Assembly (NCBI RefSeq): GCF_902859945.1
Contig: NZ_CADIKL010000022.1
Coordinates: 1-64,000, forward strand
DNA: 64,000 nucleotides
Reading direction: 5' to 3'
Source: Paraburkholderia caffeinitolerans
GTDB taxonomy: Bacteria; Pseudomonadota; Gammaproteobacteria; Burkholderiales; Burkholderiaceae
Positions 1 through 8,420 of this stretch are shown piece after piece. The notes below the pieces were generated by a model. It searched no databases. It was not told where the DNA came from and saw only the letters and a list, made by a program, of their open reading frames with translations. Positions within the stretch are counted from its first letter, which is position 1; each line of letters begins with the position of its first letter. A program made the translations under genes and the position numbers.

Positions 1-345
1 GCCCGAGTGGCCACGGCCCAGGCTCGAGAGCTTCAGCGCCATCATCAGGCGCACGACCGGCAGCGACATCGGCTCGCCCACGCCCACGGCGTGCGACAGC
101 ACCAGATTGCGTTGCAGCAGTTCGAGCTGATCGGTCGGGATATGCGTGCTGGCGAGGCGGCCAAAGCCCGTGTTGATGCCGTAGGCGGGCTCGCCCTTGG
201 CCGTGATCTCGGCAACAGTGCGCGCACTCTCGTCGATCGCGGCAAAGCTTGCCGGGTCGAGTTCGAGCTGGACGCTGCTGCTGTCCGCTGCGCGCGCGAT
301 CTGGCGCAGTTGCGGGAGGGTCAGATAGCCGGGCGTGAGAAGCAT
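1..345 (-). CDS. hutH: Histidine ammonia-lyase, N-terminal part (cut by window edge)
   Basis: First enzyme of histidine degradation; it deaminates L-histidine to urocanate in the cytoplasm. The 115 visible codons run open to the window edge. They contain the conserved AYGINTGFG segment (residues 54-62, with the active-site Tyr55) and the LVLSHAVGVGEPM segment (residues 81-93). The Ala-Ser-Gly that forms the MIO cofactor lies beyond the edge. The ATG at 345 is preceded by AGGATT at a suitable distance and matches the usual N-terminus (LTPG.LTL). Two HutC-like operator sites lie just upstream, so urocanate-responsive repression is likely. Identity is very secure; completeness cannot be judged. 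Confidence 0.95.
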   Translation of the reverse strand, partial: MLLTPGYLTLPQLRQIARAADSSSVQLELDPASFAAIDESARTVAEITAKGEPAYGINTGFGRLASTHIPTDQLELLQRNLVLSHAVGVGEPMSLPVVRLMMALKLSSLGRGHSG

Positions 346-355
346 GATCGAATCC

Positions 356-408
356 TGTCTATACAAGTCAAGTGACGTGGAGTCTAGCCTGGCGAGCCTG
401 TATAGACA
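356..408. promoter_or_regulatory. Pair of HutC-like operator sites upstream of hutH
   Basis: TGTCTATACA at 356-365 and its exact reverse complement TGTATAGACA at 399-408 stand 33 bp apart. The first ends 11 bp before the hutH start codon. GntR-type HutC repressors of proteobacterial hut operons bind TGTATA-GACA-like sequences and release on urocanate. That the repressor here is HutC is inferred; no hutC gene is in the window. Confidence 0.7.
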
Positions 409-486
409 ACCTCCGCGAGCACCCCGCCGCCCTGGGACAATCCATGAGTTCGCGTGGGCATCGCCACGGCGATCCTTGTGTGCCCT

Positions 487-1449
487 TCAGGCAAGCGCTT
501 CCAGCCTGCCCCCGATAAACGCGAGAAAGCACTGCACGCGCGCGGCGAGCGCAGCGCTGCGGTAGTAAACAGCGTGGATCGGCTGATGCCCGGCAACGAG
601 CGCGTCGTCGAGCAGGGTCACGAGGCGGCCCGCCACGCGATCCCCGGCGGTCATGAAATCGGCCAGGCAGGCCACGCCCGCGCCGGCGAGCGCGAGCTGG
701 CGTACGGTCTCGCCGCTCGACGCCGCGAGCGCCGGCTGGATCGCGAAGCCGTCAGGCGCGACTGGCGCGTCGTCGAGCAGCGAGGCCTGCGCAGGAGGCG
801 TTGACGATGCGCCACCGCTGGCGCGAGCCACATCGCCGAGCGGCCAGCGGTTCGCCTGCGCGGGCGCCGTGAAGCCGATCAGCCGGTGCTCGCGCAGTTG
901 CGCGAGCGTGCGCGGCGTGCCGTGCGCCGCGAGATACGCCGGGCTCGCCACCACCTGACGCCGGCTCGCGCCGAGTACGCGCGCTTGCAGCGTGGCGTCC
1001 TCCCATGCGCCGATGCGAATGGCGATATCGACCCGCTGCTCGTGCAAATCGGCGATGCGCTCGTGGCTCGTGAGTTCGAGTTGGATCTTGGGATAGCGCG
1101 CTGCAAACGCCGCTATGTGCGGCACGATGCAATGGAGCATGAAAGGTGCGCCCGCATCCACCCGCAAACGTCCCGAGGGCTGTTCGCGATGGCGCGAGAC
1201 GGCCTCCTCGGCGTCTTCCATCGCCGCGAGAATGGCGCGCGCGCGTTCGAGAAAAAGCTCGCCTTCGTCGGTCAATTGCAGGCGGCGCGTGGTGCGCAGA
1301 AGCAGCGCCACGTCTAGCTGCTTTTCGAGCCGCGTGAGCGCCCGGCTCACGCCGGAGACAGTCTGCTCGAGTTTTTCGGCGGCGGCGGTGATCGACCCCG
1401 CATCGATCACCGTGACGAATACGAGCAATTCGTCGGTCGATGTTTTCAT
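487..1449 (-). CDS. LysR-family transcriptional regulator
   Basis: DNA-binding regulator of 320 residues. Residues 1-60 form the winged helix-turn-helix (FVTVIDAGSITAAAEKLEQ then SRALTRLEKQL), and residues 90-310 form the periplasmic-binding-like effector domain. The length is normal for the family, and the sequence resembles the CrgA/DmlR branch. It is transcribed toward hutH, but a 140-bp gap and the HutC-like sites separate them, so co-regulation is not implied. No divergent metabolic partner is present; the neighbour on the other side is a small membrane protein. The target is unknown. Confidence 0.9.
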   Translation of the reverse strand: MKTSTDELLVFVTVIDAGSITAAAEKLEQTVSGVSRALTRLEKQLDVALLLRTTRRLQLTDEGELFLERARAILAAMEDAEEAVSRHREQPSGRLRVDAGAPFMLHCIVPHIAAFAARYPKIQLELTSHERIADLHEQRVDIAIRIGAWEDATLQARVLGASRRQVVASPAYLAAHGTPRTLAQLREHRLIGFTAPAQANRWPLGDVARASGGASSTPPAQASLLDDAPVAPDGFAIQPALAASSGETVRQLALAGAGVACLADFMTAGDRVAGRLVTLLDDALVAGHQPIHAVYYRSAALAARVQCFLAFIGGRLEALA

Positions 1450-1620
1450 TATTGATCCGCAGTCAAGATTGATCCGAGCCTAACACGGCTGGGCGGCGCC
1501 CAAAAAGCCGCAGGAATACGTGTGCCGGAGCACCATATTGTTGCGTATCCGTAAGGTCGGTTCGATAGAATCGCCACGGTTTGCACTATCCGCCGTCGCG
1601 TTTTTATTTCCGGCAACCCC

Positions 1621-1803
1621 ATGCCTATCGCGCTGAACTTCTACTGGCTGACCAATCTGCTCGCCATCCTCTTCGTGGTTGCGTGTCTGTATGACTCGCG
1701 CTACGACGAATATGGCACGCTGACCCTCGCCGCCGCAGCGATGGGCCTCATCGTGATGGCCATCGAGGTATTGCTGCGCCCCGCTTTCGAGTTGTCGCTC
1801 TAG
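1621..1803 (+). CDS. Small two-helix membrane protein
   Basis: A 60-residue reading frame with two clear hydrophobic segments (about residues 8-22 and 33-52) joined by an acidic/tyrosine-rich loop (YDSRYDEYG). Its stop is only 10 bp from the end of the convergent DUF899 gene, and no better gene occupies this stretch. The ribosome binding site is weak, so the start is uncertain. I recognise no family. It could be a genuine small membrane protein or a chance frame; hydrophobic patterning and the lack of a competing frame favour a real gene. Confidence 0.5.
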   Translation: MPIALNFYWLTNLLAILFVVACLYDSRYDEYGTLTLAAAAMGLIVMAIEVLLRPAFELSL

Positions 1804-1813
1804 CGACCTGGCA

Positions 1814-2593
1814 CTATTGCGCTTTGTGCTCGTGCGCACAGCACGGCTTCTGCGCGGCGCCATCCAGTGCGGCGCTGTCCTGCGCGGCGCTGTCTTCATA
1901 GCGATCGTGGTGACGCATCCACTCGCGCATATCCTTCTTTTCGTTGCGCCCCTTGGCCGTGAATTCGAGCATCGCATAGGCGCCGAGCGCCATCTCCACA
2001 CCGCGTGCGTAAGCCGAATACGTGTGATAGACGTGGCCCGCTTCGTCGCGATAAAACGCGCTGATGCCCGGCAATTCGTCGCTCATGTAGTCCTGTTCTT
2101 CGTAGTTGTAGAGCGCCTTGCCGCGTGCCTTGTCCGCTTCGTCGAACGAGACGTGGTAGTCGAAGTTGAAGTCCCCGCCGTACGACGACACCCACGGAAA
2201 ATGCCAGCCCATGCGCTGCTTGAACGCTTCAAGCTTCGCGAGCGGCGCGCGCGAAACGGCCACGTAAGTCACGTCGTGATGCTCGAGGTGCGTCAGCATG
2301 CCGTCCACGTGATCGGAAAGAAACGAGCAGCCCGGGCAGCCCTCCTCCCAGTCGGGACCGAGCATGAAGTGATAGGTCAGCAACTGCCTGCGCGGCCCGA
2401 ATAGCTCCGCAAGCGTGCGCGTGCCTTGCGGCGTGTCGAACACATAGGTCTTCTCCACCTTCACCCATGGCAGCGCCTGACGCTTCGCCACGAGCGCGTC
2501 GCGTGCATGCGTGAACGCGCGCTCCTCGCGCAGCAATGCCTTGCGCGCCGCCATCCATTCGTCTTCCGAAACAATTGCGTGCTGCTCCATCAT
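1814..2593 (-). CDS. DUF899 thioredoxin-like protein
   Basis: Protein of 259 residues in the DUF899 thioredoxin-like family, cytoplasmic, of unknown substrate. A CPGC pair (residues 86-89) sits where a thioredoxin-fold CxxC would be, followed by the family's aromatic stretch (WVSSYGGDFNFDYHVSF). I chose the ATG at 2593 rather than the upstream GTG at 2599. The AAGGAGG ribosome binding site lies 5 bases before this ATG, whereas the GTG would sit directly on it. The C-terminus ends in a CCAHEHK tail that could bind metal. It lies 50 bp downstream of the AHSA1 gene on the same strand and may be co-transcribed with it. Confidence 0.85.
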   Translation of the reverse strand: MMEQHAIVSEDEWMAARKALLREERAFTHARDALVAKRQALPWVKVEKTYVFDTPQGTRTLAELFGPRRQLLTYHFMLGPDWEEGCPGCSFLSDHVDGMLTHLEHHDVTYVAVSRAPLAKLEAFKQRMGWHFPWVSSYGGDFNFDYHVSFDEADKARGKALYNYEEQDYMSDELPGISAFYRDEAGHVYHTYSAYARGVEMALGAYAMLEFTAKGRNEKKDMREWMRHHDRYEDSAAQDSAALDGAAQKPCCAHEHKAQ

Positions 2594-2643
2594 GGCCACC
2601 TCCTTCGTGTCGATCTGGCCAAAGCCGGCTCAACCAGACACCG

Positions 2644-3150
2644 TCATTCGAACAACTCCACCAGACGATCGAGCGCGCTCGACCATCCTTCGCGATGCCC
2701 GTCACGCGTGGCTTCGTCGACGAAGCGTTCGTGGCGCAGCATGACCTCCGTGGTCGGGCCATCGGCGCGCAGCACGACCGTCACGCGCGACTCGCGCTCG
2801 GGCGCACTGCGCCACGCCCATGTGAATACGAGCTTCGCCTCGGGCACCACCTCCAGATAGGTGCCGCTCGCATCGTGTTCTTCGCCGTCAGGCGAGCGCA
2901 TGATCACGCGAAAGCGCCCGCCCACCCGCACATCGGCCTCGGCATGCAGGCAGATCGTGTCGAGCGGATGCATCCAGCGCATCAGTTGCGCGGCTTGCGT
3001 CCATGCCGCGTAGACCTTCGCGGCGCTCGCGTCGATGCGGCGCCTGACAATGAGGCTGGGGCCGGCGTGGGCGGCGGCGCTGGCTGCTGCTGCGCTGTGC
3101 TGCGCGGCGTGCTCTGTGCTGTGCTCTGAACTGCTGGGCTGGGTGGACAT
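2644..3150 (-). CDS. SRPBCC / AHSA1-domain protein
   Basis: A 168-residue START-like (AHSA1, SRPBCC) protein. Such proteins bind hydrophobic ligands and are very often encoded right after an SdpR-type ArsR repressor, as here. The domain begins near residue 32 (IVRRRIDASAAKVYAAWT) and includes the family's F-W-WR and E.R.TV segments. It is preceded by a low-complexity Ser/His/Ala stretch of about 28 residues. The ATG at 3150 has a strong GAGGAGGAGG ribosome binding site. Its first 168 bases overlap the 3' part of the ArsR gene in another frame. Confidence 0.88.
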   Translation of the reverse strand: MSTQPSSSEHSTEHAAQHSAAAASAAAHAGPSLIVRRRIDASAAKVYAAWTQAAQLMRWMHPLDTICLHAEADVRVGGRFRVIMRSPDGEEHDASGTYLEVVPEAKLVFTWAWRSAPERESRVTVVLRADGPTTEVMLRHERFVDEATRDGHREGWSSALDRLVELFE

Positions 3151-3479
3151 GCCTCCTCCTCGACAAAAGCGGCGAGACGATCGAGCGCGCTGCTCCAGAA
3201 GCGTTCGTAGTGCGCGAGCCACTGCATCGCGTCCTCCATCGGCCCCGCCGCGAGACGGCACGCCACCGTGCGTCCGGTTTTCGCGCGCGTGACGAGCCCC
3301 GCATCGGCGAGCACATCCAGATGCTTCATTACCGCGGGCAGCGACATCGCAAACGGCTGCGCGAGCGCGCTCACCGAGAGCTCGTCCTGCTGGGCGAGCC
3401 GGGCCAGCAGCGCGCGCCGCGTGGGGTCCGCCAGCGCCGCAAAGGTACGGTTCAACGCGTCGTCTTCATGCTTAACCAT
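2982..3479 (-). CDS. ArsR-family repressor with long C-terminal tail
   Basis: Winged-helix repressor. The core (about residues 1-105) is typical of the SdpR-like ArsR branch: LNRTFAALADPTRRALL, then a recognition helix around SLPAVMKHLDVLADAGLV, then an HYERFWSSALDRL end. Most relatives stop near residue 110. This one continues about 60 residues in a Pro/Ala/Gln-rich tail, which overlaps the AHSA1 gene in a different frame. The start could be the ATG at 3479 or at 3491. I prefer 3479 from family alignment; neither has a ribosome binding site, and both lie in the operator palindrome, so a leaderless or autorepressed transcript is possible. No metal-binding cysteines are seen. Confidence 0.85.
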   Translation of the reverse strand: MVKHEDDALNRTFAALADPTRRALLARLAQQDELSVSALAQPFAMSLPAVMKHLDVLADAGLVTRAKTGRTVACRLAAGPMEDAMQWLAHYERFWSSALDRLAAFVEEEACPPSPAVQSTAQSTPRSTAQQQPAPPPTPAPASLSGAASTRAPRRSTRHGRKPRN

Positions 3480-3491
3480 GCGGTTAAGCAT
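3468..3491. promoter_or_regulatory. Perfect palindrome over the ArsR start codon
   Basis: ATGCTTAACC (3468-3477) and GGTTAAGCAT (3482-3491) are exact inverted arms of 10 bp around a 4-bp spacer. The palindrome covers both candidate start codons of the ArsR gene. TTAACC-type palindromes are usual ArsR/SdpR operators, so autorepression is the likely meaning. Confidence 0.75.
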
Positions 3492-3607
3492 AGGAGGTGA
3501 TGCGCCGATGTCAAGGCAGCGCTTGCACAGCCCGTAGAATGACGACGGCGTGTCCTGGCGTCTGTACACCAGCACGCCTTCTCAAGCCATCGGGAGACCT
3601 TTGCGCC

Positions 3608-4021
3608 ATGCCGTCCAAAATCCGCAATTCCCTGCTCTGGATCTTCGACGCCTTCGAGCGCGACCCCGGTTATCTGCACAAGCTGATGTTCGGCGCCGAC
3701 GCCGCCTATATGGACGGCCTGCTTTGCCTCATCGCAGCTGACCGCGAAAAGCCCTTTAACGGCCTGCTGGTCTGCACGTCGCACGATCGGCACGCGGCGC
3801 TCATCGACGAAATGCCCTCGTTGCAGCCGCATCCGGTGCTGGGCAAGTGGCTGTATGTGACGCAGGATGATGCGGAATTCGAAGCCATCGCACAGCACCT
3901 GGCCGAACTCGTGCTGGCACGCGACCCGCGTGTGGGGGTGGAGCCCAAGCCGCGCAAACCGGCGCGCAAATCGGCGCTCAAAACGGGCAAGGGACGCGGC
4001 AACAGCGTGCTGCCGGAGTGA
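3608..4021 (+). CDS. Hypothetical protein (137 aa)
   Basis: A soluble protein of 137 residues that I do not recognise. The front (to about residue 105) looks like a compact folded domain with alternating hydrophobic positions. The last 30 residues are Lys/Arg/Pro-rich (KPRKPARKSALKTGK) and resemble a nucleic-acid- or membrane-surface-binding tail. The ATG at 3608 follows a GGGAGA ribosome binding site at good distance, and the frame has normal codon bias. It stands alone between the divergent ArsR gene and the convergent purine permease. No function is proposed. Confidence 0.75.
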   Translation: MPSKIRNSLLWIFDAFERDPGYLHKLMFGADAAYMDGLLCLIAADREKPFNGLLVCTSHDRHAALIDEMPSLQPHPVLGKWLYVTQDDAEFEAIAQHLAELVLARDPRVGVEPKPRKPARKSALKTGKGRGNSVLPE

Positions 4022-4090
4022 AGTCGCGCACGCGCTTGCGAACGCATGCAAGACGTGCGGAGAGCGCAAAATCCCGGTCCCAAATGCCGC

Positions 4091-4125
4091 ACGGCCCGCG
4101 CCGCCGGAAAGCGAACGCGGGCCGT
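4091..4125. terminator. Hairpin between convergent genes
   Basis: ACGGCCCGCG (4091-4100) and CGCGGGCCGT (4116-4125) pair perfectly over 10 bp around a 15-base loop, in the gap between the hypothetical gene and the purine permease. There is no T-run, so it may be a weak or Rho-assisted terminator. Confidence 0.5.
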
Positions 4126-4195
4126 GAAGCCGGCAGGACGGGCCGCCTTGGGTCCGTCTTGCCGAAGACCGGGCTATGTGGGCGCTAGTCGCGCA

Positions 4196-5605
4196 TCAGA
4201 TAGCCCAGCCGCCCAGGTAGAACGCCACGAGGACAGCGGCGATGATCACCGTGCCGACGTTGAGCTTGCGGAACTCGCCGCTCACCACGCGGCCGATCAC
4301 GAGGGTGGCGAAGCCCAGCATGATGCCCGTCACGATGTTGGCGGTGAGCACGATGAACACGGCGCACACGAGGCCCGACATCGCATCCACCATGTCGGAC
4401 ATGTCGAGGCGCGAGACGCTCGAGAGCATCATCAGGCCCACGTACATGAGCGCGGGGGCCGTTGCGTACGAAGGCACGAGGCCCGCGAGCGGCGCGAAGA
4501 ACATCACCGCGAGGAACAGCACGCCAACCACGGCGGCAGCCATACCCGTCTTGGCGCCCGCTGCCACGCCGACCGTCGATTCGATGTAAGCCGCAGCCGG
4601 CGCGCCACCGAAGAAGCCCGAGAAGATCGAGCTGAGCGAGTCGGCCGTGAGTGCGCGTCCGCCGTTGATGATGCGGCCGTCGGCGTCGAGCTGGCCAGCC
4701 TGGCCTGCCACGGCGCGGATCGTGCCAGTGGCGTCGAACACTGCGGTCATCACGAGTGCGAGGACGCTCGGCAGCACGGCGAGCGAGAGCGCGCCCTTGA
4801 TGTCCATTGCGCCGATCAGCGAGGCATGGCCAGGCGCCGAGAGCGACGGCCAGGCGAACACGCCGTGGAACGTCACAGCCGGGTCGATGGCGAGACCGAG
4901 CGCCGAGATCGCGACGATCACGATCAGGATCGAGCCTGGCACGCGGCGGCGCACGAGGCCGAAGATCGCGGCAAGACCGACCACGGAGAGCATCGCCGGC
5001 AGCGCCGTGATGTGGCCGAGCGTGACCGGCAGGCCAGCGCCCGGGTTCTTGATGACGAGGCCCACGTCGTTGGCGGCGATCAGCAGCAGGAACAGGCCAA
5101 TGCCGATGCCCGTGCCGTGCGCGATGCCGTGCGGCAGGTTGCGCAGAATCCACGAACGCACGCCGGTGACCGAAATACCCGTGAACACGAGGCCCATCAG
5201 GAACACGGCGCCGAGCGCGACTTCAGGCTTCAGGCCCTTGCCGAGCACGAGGCCGAACGCGGTGAACGCGGTCAGCGAGATCGCGCAGCCGATAGCGATC
5301 GGCAGACGCGCCCACAGGCCCATCAGCAGCGAGCCGAATGCCGTGGTAAGACACACGGCGACAAACACCGCGCTAGTGTCGAAGCCCGCCTTGCCGAGCA
5401 TGCCCGGCACGACGAACACGGAATACACCATCGCAAGGAAGGTGGTGATGCCGGCGACGCTTTCCTGGCGCACCGAACTACCACGTGCGGAAATGTCGAA
5501 ATAACGATTGAGGAAACCGTTCGAGCCAATGGCTGCGGCGGTATCGCCCTCGCGGATCGCAGCGGTAGCAACTTCTGCCACCTGCTGTGCCTGGGGTTCC
5601 ATCAT
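4196..5605 (-). CDS. NCS2-family purine permease (AzgA type)
   Basis: Inner-membrane proton symporter for nucleobases, most likely hypoxanthine, guanine or adenine. The 469 residues carry the AzgA/PbuG-type hallmarks: the N-terminal FDISARGSSVRQE segment, GITTFLAMVYSVFVVP, GIGIGLFLLLIA, and the DATGTIRAVAGQAGQ loop. The hydrophobicity fits the usual 12-14 segment fold. The ATG at 5605 has an AAAGGAGG ribosome binding site; the frame is open 20 codons further upstream, but without support. No purine riboswitch was recognised in the upstream gap. Substrate preference cannot be told from sequence alone. Confidence 0.9.
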   Translation of the reverse strand: MMEPQAQQVAEVATAAIREGDTAAAIGSNGFLNRYFDISARGSSVRQESVAGITTFLAMVYSVFVVPGMLGKAGFDTSAVFVAVCLTTAFGSLLMGLWARLPIAIGCAISLTAFTAFGLVLGKGLKPEVALGAVFLMGLVFTGISVTGVRSWILRNLPHGIAHGTGIGIGLFLLLIAANDVGLVIKNPGAGLPVTLGHITALPAMLSVVGLAAIFGLVRRRVPGSILIVIVAISALGLAIDPAVTFHGVFAWPSLSAPGHASLIGAMDIKGALSLAVLPSVLALVMTAVFDATGTIRAVAGQAGQLDADGRIINGGRALTADSLSSIFSGFFGGAPAAAYIESTVGVAAGAKTGMAAAVVGVLFLAVMFFAPLAGLVPSYATAPALMYVGLMMLSSVSRLDMSDMVDAMSGLVCAVFIVLTANIVTGIMLGFATLVIGRVVSGEFRKLNVGTVIIAAVLVAFYLGGWAI

Positions 5606-6103
5606 GGTGAGGCCTCCTTTATCAGCATGCTGAAACGGTCCGCGATTATGGGGCGGATCCGTCATCAGGTTCGTCTCGTCTGGATTGACTAGTGGTGTCG
5701 ACGCCAGCCAGGCGCACCTTGCGGCGCGCTATACCCATTCATTTTTTTGACATCTTTTTACAGGGTCGAAGATTAGGCGAAGCTGTCCCATGCTCCCATC
5801 GCGCGAATCACATTGAGGACATGCCGCGACGCTTATATCGCCGTGCACAGGGCGCGAAGCGCCGCCAGGCCTCGTGTTTACCCCGGGGCCGTCCAGTGGT
5901 TCCAGGGGGCTCCGATGCGCTCGCCTGCCAGTCCAAAACACGCCGGGAAGGTGCCCGAACGGCCCTGCGACAAGGGTTTTGTCAGCAGATTAACGGCAGT
6001 TTGAGCCGGAATAAGGCCCCATGCGGGTTAAACTCTCACGCATCCCGACCCGGTTTTCCCCTCGCCGTGCGCCACGCGCCGGCCGCTCCTGGAGTTTTTG
6101 TTG
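5606..6103. other. Intergenic region between permease and lipoprotein genes
   Basis: About 500 bp between divergent genes. A consensus-like TTGACA at 5747-5752 lies on the plus strand, but the hexamer 17 bp downstream (AGATTA) is a poor -10. No conserved RNA structure, repeat or credible small gene was recognised. It should hold both divergent promoters. Confidence 0.5.
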
Positions 6104-7129
6104 ATGAGAGGCGGTTTCGCACGTCCCGTTATATCCCTTCAGCACGCCCCCGACCTGCACTCGCTGCGCGCCCTGCTCGCGCTGCTGGCGCTGGTCGCGC
6201 TGTCCGGTTGCAGCCTGTTCCGCGAGCCCCCTGCGCCCGAGCCCGTCGAGGCGCCGATTGCCGCGAGCGAGGCCGAGCCGGCTGCGAGCGAGCCGGAGGC
6301 GGCCTCCGCACCCGAGGCCGCGAGCGAGCCGGCCGAAACGCCGGGCGCCAAGCCCGCCCCCAAGAAGCCGCGCCCGCCGCTGATCCGGCGGCACAAGCCC
6401 GCCCCGCCGCCGCCCGTGGCCGCGAGCGCGCCTCCCGCCCCGCCGCCCGCCCCGCTCGTGCAGACCCACACGCTCGAGCGCGGCACCTTCCGCACGCTGC
6501 TCGACAGCGAAGTGCGCAAACCCGACGGCAAGGTCGTCGGCCGCGCGGTGGACATGGTGGCGGGCCCCGGCGGCAAGCCGCAGGAGGTGGTCGTGAACCT
6601 GCAGGGCTTCATGGGCGTAGGCGACCGCAAGGCCAATTTCCCATGGAGCGCCGTGCACATCAACACACCGGCGAAGACGCCGGCCATCACGCTCGCGCTC
6701 ACGCCCGCCCAGTTGCAGACACCCGAGCGGCCCAAGTCGGGCGCGCCACAGCCCGGCAGCCCCGAGGCCGGCCCGACCCGCCTGCCGATGCTCGACGCCA
6801 ATGTCGAGCGCGCCAACGGCGCCAAGGTGGGACGCGTGGTGGACGTGCTGCTCGGCGGCAGCGCCGACCCGCTCGCGGTCGTGCTCGACGTGAGCGGCAC
6901 GCTGGAGAAGCGCCGCACGATCGCCGCCGACTGGTCGGCCCTGCATTTCGTCACGAAGAACAACGCGCTCGAAGCCCAGCTCGAGATGAGCGACCAGCAG
7001 ATCGACGCCTCGCCCGCCTATGCGAACGATCTGCCGGTTCGCGCCGTCAGCCCCGCAGCGCCCCCGGCAACACCCGCAGCACCAGCGGCCCCGGCCGCTC
7101 CTGCAGTTCCCGCGCACGGTGACCAATGA
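6104..7129 (+). CDS. Lipoprotein with two PRC-barrel-like segments
   Basis: Predicted lipoprotein of 341 residues. A hydrophobic stretch ends in LVALSGC, so Cys36 should be lipidated. A long disordered Pro/Ala/Glu-rich linker follows (about 40-120), then two similar domains (about 127-190 and 220-290). Each has a D..V....G..VGR..D pattern typical of PRC-barrel proteins, and each ends near a conserved Trp. The ATG at 6104 is chosen because GGAG at 6091-6094 suits it better than the TTG codons just before. The C-terminus is an Ala/Pro repeat. Its stop overlaps the MFS start (ATGA), so the two are translationally coupled. The function is unknown; it may accompany the transporter. Confidence 0.8.
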   Translation: MRGGFARPVISLQHAPDLHSLRALLALLALVALSGCSLFREPPAPEPVEAPIAASEAEPAASEPEAASAPEAASEPAETPGAKPAPKKPRPPLIRRHKPAPPPPVAASAPPAPPPAPLVQTHTLERGTFRTLLDSEVRKPDGKVVGRAVDMVAGPGGKPQEVVVNLQGFMGVGDRKANFPWSAVHINTPAKTPAITLALTPAQLQTPERPKSGAPQPGSPEAGPTRLPMLDANVERANGAKVGRVVDVLLGGSADPLAVVLDVSGTLEKRRTIAADWSALHFVTKNNALEAQLEMSDQQIDASPAYANDLPVRAVSPAAPPATPAAPAAPAAPAVPAHGDQ

Positions 7130-8400
7130 CCGGCACGACGCATCCCACGCCCAGCCTGCGAAGCGTGCGCGCGCTCGACTGGCTCAACTTTTTCGTCGCG
7201 AACGTGCAGACCGGGTTCGGCCCGTTCATCGCCTCGTATCTCGCCTCGCACAAATGGACCCAGGGCGAAATCGGCCTGGCGCTCTCGGTGGGCACGATCA
7301 GCGCAATGGTGAGCCAGGTGCCGGGCGGCGCGGCCGTGGACGCCTTGCGCAACAAGAAGGCGGCTGCCGCCTGGGCGATCATCGCCATCATTCTCTCGGC
7401 GGTGCTGCTCGCCTCCAGTCCGACCGTCGTGCCCGTGATGGCCGCCGAGGTGTTCCACGGCTTCGCGAGCTGCATGCTGGTGCCGGCCATGGCGGCGCTC
7501 GCCCTCGCGCTGGTGGGCCGGCAAAACCTGGGCGACCGGCTCGGGCGCAACGCGCGCTGGGCCTCGATCGGCAGCGCGGTCGCGGCGGGCCTGATGGGAC
7601 TGTGCGGCGAGTACATCTCGCCGCGCGCGGTGTTCTGGCTCACGGCGGCGCTCGCGCTGCCTGCGCTCGTCGCGCTTGCCATGATCGAGTACGACAAGCA
7701 CGCTCACGCGCCCAAGCCGCTGAAAAGCACCAACAACGACAAGTCTGCGAAAGCGGCGGCGGCACTTTCAGGCGAGCCGCGCGAAACCATCATCGACCTG
7801 CTGCGCGACAAGCGCCTGCTGACCTTCGCGGGCTGCGTGGTGCTGTTCCACCTCTCGAACGCGGCGATGCTGAACCTCGCGGCAGGCGAAGTGACCGCGG
7901 GCATGGGCGACAACGTGCAGCTCGTGATTGCGGCGTGCATCATCGTGCCGCAAGCGATCGTCGCGCTGATGTCGCCGTGGGTGGGCCGCACCGCGCAGCA
8001 CTGGGGCCGCCGCCCGGTGCTGATTCTCGGCTTCAGCGCCCTGCCGCTGCGTGCGCTGCTATTCGCCGCGGTCGGCAACCCGTACTTCCTCGTGCCGGTG
8101 CAGATGCTCGACGGCATCTCGGCCGCCGTGTTCGGCGTGATGCTGCCGCTCATCGCCGCCGACGTGGCCGGCGACAAGGGGCGCTACAACCTGTGCATCG
8201 GGCTCTTCGGGTTATCGGCGGGCATTGGCGCCACCCTCTCCACCGCGCTCGCGGGGTTCGTCGCCGACCATCTGGGCAATACCGTGAGCTTCCTCGGCCT
8301 GGCCTCGGCGGGCGCGGCAGCGGTGCTGATGGTGTGGTTCGTGATGCCGGAGACGCGCGACGCGTCAGAGGAAGAAACCGTCGGCGACAAGACCGCATGA
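7126..8400 (+). CDS. MFS transporter
   Basis: Inner-membrane major facilitator of 424 residues with about 12 hydrophobic segments and a cytoplasmic central loop (about 200-225, rich in Lys and Asn). The loop between helices 2 and 3 has a degenerate MFS motif A (GGAAVDALRNKK), and a second copy appears in the C-terminal half (PWVGRTAQHWGRRP). It starts inside the stop codon of the lipoprotein gene. A drug or sugar efflux role is possible, but nothing identifies the substrate. A strong hairpin follows it. Confidence 0.88.
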   Translation: MTGTTHPTPSLRSVRALDWLNFFVANVQTGFGPFIASYLASHKWTQGEIGLALSVGTISAMVSQVPGGAAVDALRNKKAAAAWAIIAIILSAVLLASSPTVVPVMAAEVFHGFASCMLVPAMAALALALVGRQNLGDRLGRNARWASIGSAVAAGLMGLCGEYISPRAVFWLTAALALPALVALAMIEYDKHAHAPKPLKSTNNDKSAKAAAALSGEPRETIIDLLRDKRLLTFAGCVVLFHLSNAAMLNLAAGEVTAGMGDNVQLVIAACIIVPQAIVALMSPWVGRTAQHWGRRPVLILGFSALPLRALLFAAVGNPYFLVPVQMLDGISAAVFGVMLPLIAADVAGDKGRYNLCIGLFGLSAGIGATLSTALAGFVADHLGNTVSFLGLASAGAAAVLMVWFVMPETRDASEEETVGDKTA

Positions 8401-8420
8401 CGGTGTAACGAAGGCGCAAT

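Noticed and set aside
4046..5692. Long 548-codon plus-strand frame rich in His, Arg, Glu and Asp
   Set aside because: It is antisense to the purine permease and has the composition expected of a mirrored high-GC gene.
5606..6103. Possible purine riboswitch upstream of the NCS2 permease
   Set aside because: No purine-aptamer three-way junction or loop motifs were seen, and such riboswitches are rare in this group.
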